Origin: Acanthacorydalis orientalis
Lineage: Eukaryota > Arthropoda > Insecta > Megaloptera > Corydalidae
Assembly: GCA_034766995.1 (NCBI GenBank)
Contig: CM068313.1
Coordinates: forward strand, 24,459,012 to 24,523,011
Length of the DNA stretch: 64,000 nucleotides
Direction: 5' to 3'
Part shown: positions 63,935 through 64,000 of the stretch, in pieces
Layout of the letters: every line of letters starts with the position of its first letter
How positions within the stretch are numbered: the stretch's first letter is position 1
Made by a program: the position numbers and the translations under genes
Notes under the pieces: generated by a model
Told to the model about the DNA's origin: nothing
The model's input: the letters and a program-made list of their open reading frames with translations, nothing else
Database searches by the model: none

Positions 63935-64000
63935 GTAAGTGTATATATTTTTCAACGAAAAAGTCTAGTAACTTGATGTGTAATGATAGTAGTAAAATCA

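Overview
This is a very A+T-rich stretch of eukaryotic nuclear DNA. It has GT-AG introns, large intergenic spaces, dozens of long (TA)n microsatellites and decayed insect-type DNA transposons (mariner, hAT, piggyBac). The four recognisable proteins look insect-like. I infer an insect, most likely a hymenopteran such as a bee or relative; the species is not shown by the sequence.

Layout. Positions 1-20,880 hold no gene I can support. They do hold an internally deleted mariner flanked by an unexpected 56-bp direct repeat (2718-3391), a foldback MITE beside a TA tract (6246-6443), a hAT MITE with a perfect 8-bp target duplication (11303-11667) and a deleted piggyBac-like element that still encodes part of the C-terminal cysteine-rich domain (14607-15218).

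The genic core is 20,883-36,010. It contains Atf3 (bZIP stress transcription factor, +, coding exons 21584-22072 and 22926-23627), the SEC61 gamma translocon subunit (-, 27573-28187, two coding exons), an NPC2/ML-domain sterol-binding protein (+, 29973-32567, four exons) and STYX (pseudophosphatase, -, 35026-36010, three coding exons). Atf3 and SEC61G converge, SEC61G and NPC2 diverge, and NPC2 and STYX converge. A recent 751-bp tandem duplication (25751-27251, about 98% identical by eye) lies between Atf3 and SEC61G.

From 36,011 to 64,000 there is no recognisable protein-coding exon. Two relatively GC-rich islands (about 40,500-40,973 and 63,500-63,934) each end in a plausible + strand splice donor. 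They look like non-coding first exons or alternative promoters of a gene whose coding part lies beyond the window. The stretch between them may be one long 5' intron, rich in (TA)n arrays. A second deleted mariner with the same internal deletion as the first lies at 62409-62956, so the two belong to one non-autonomous family.

The four genes are not an operon. Two of them act in the secretory/endolysosomal route (SEC61G in ER protein import, NPC2 in sterol egress) and two in signalling (Atf3, STYX). The SEC61G upstream region carries a pair of inverted ACGTGG cores that fit unfolded-protein-response control. I found no undescribed multi-gene system. The most unusual items are the mariner flanked by a long direct repeat, the shared-deletion mariner family, the foldback element and the donor-terminated islands in the gene desert.
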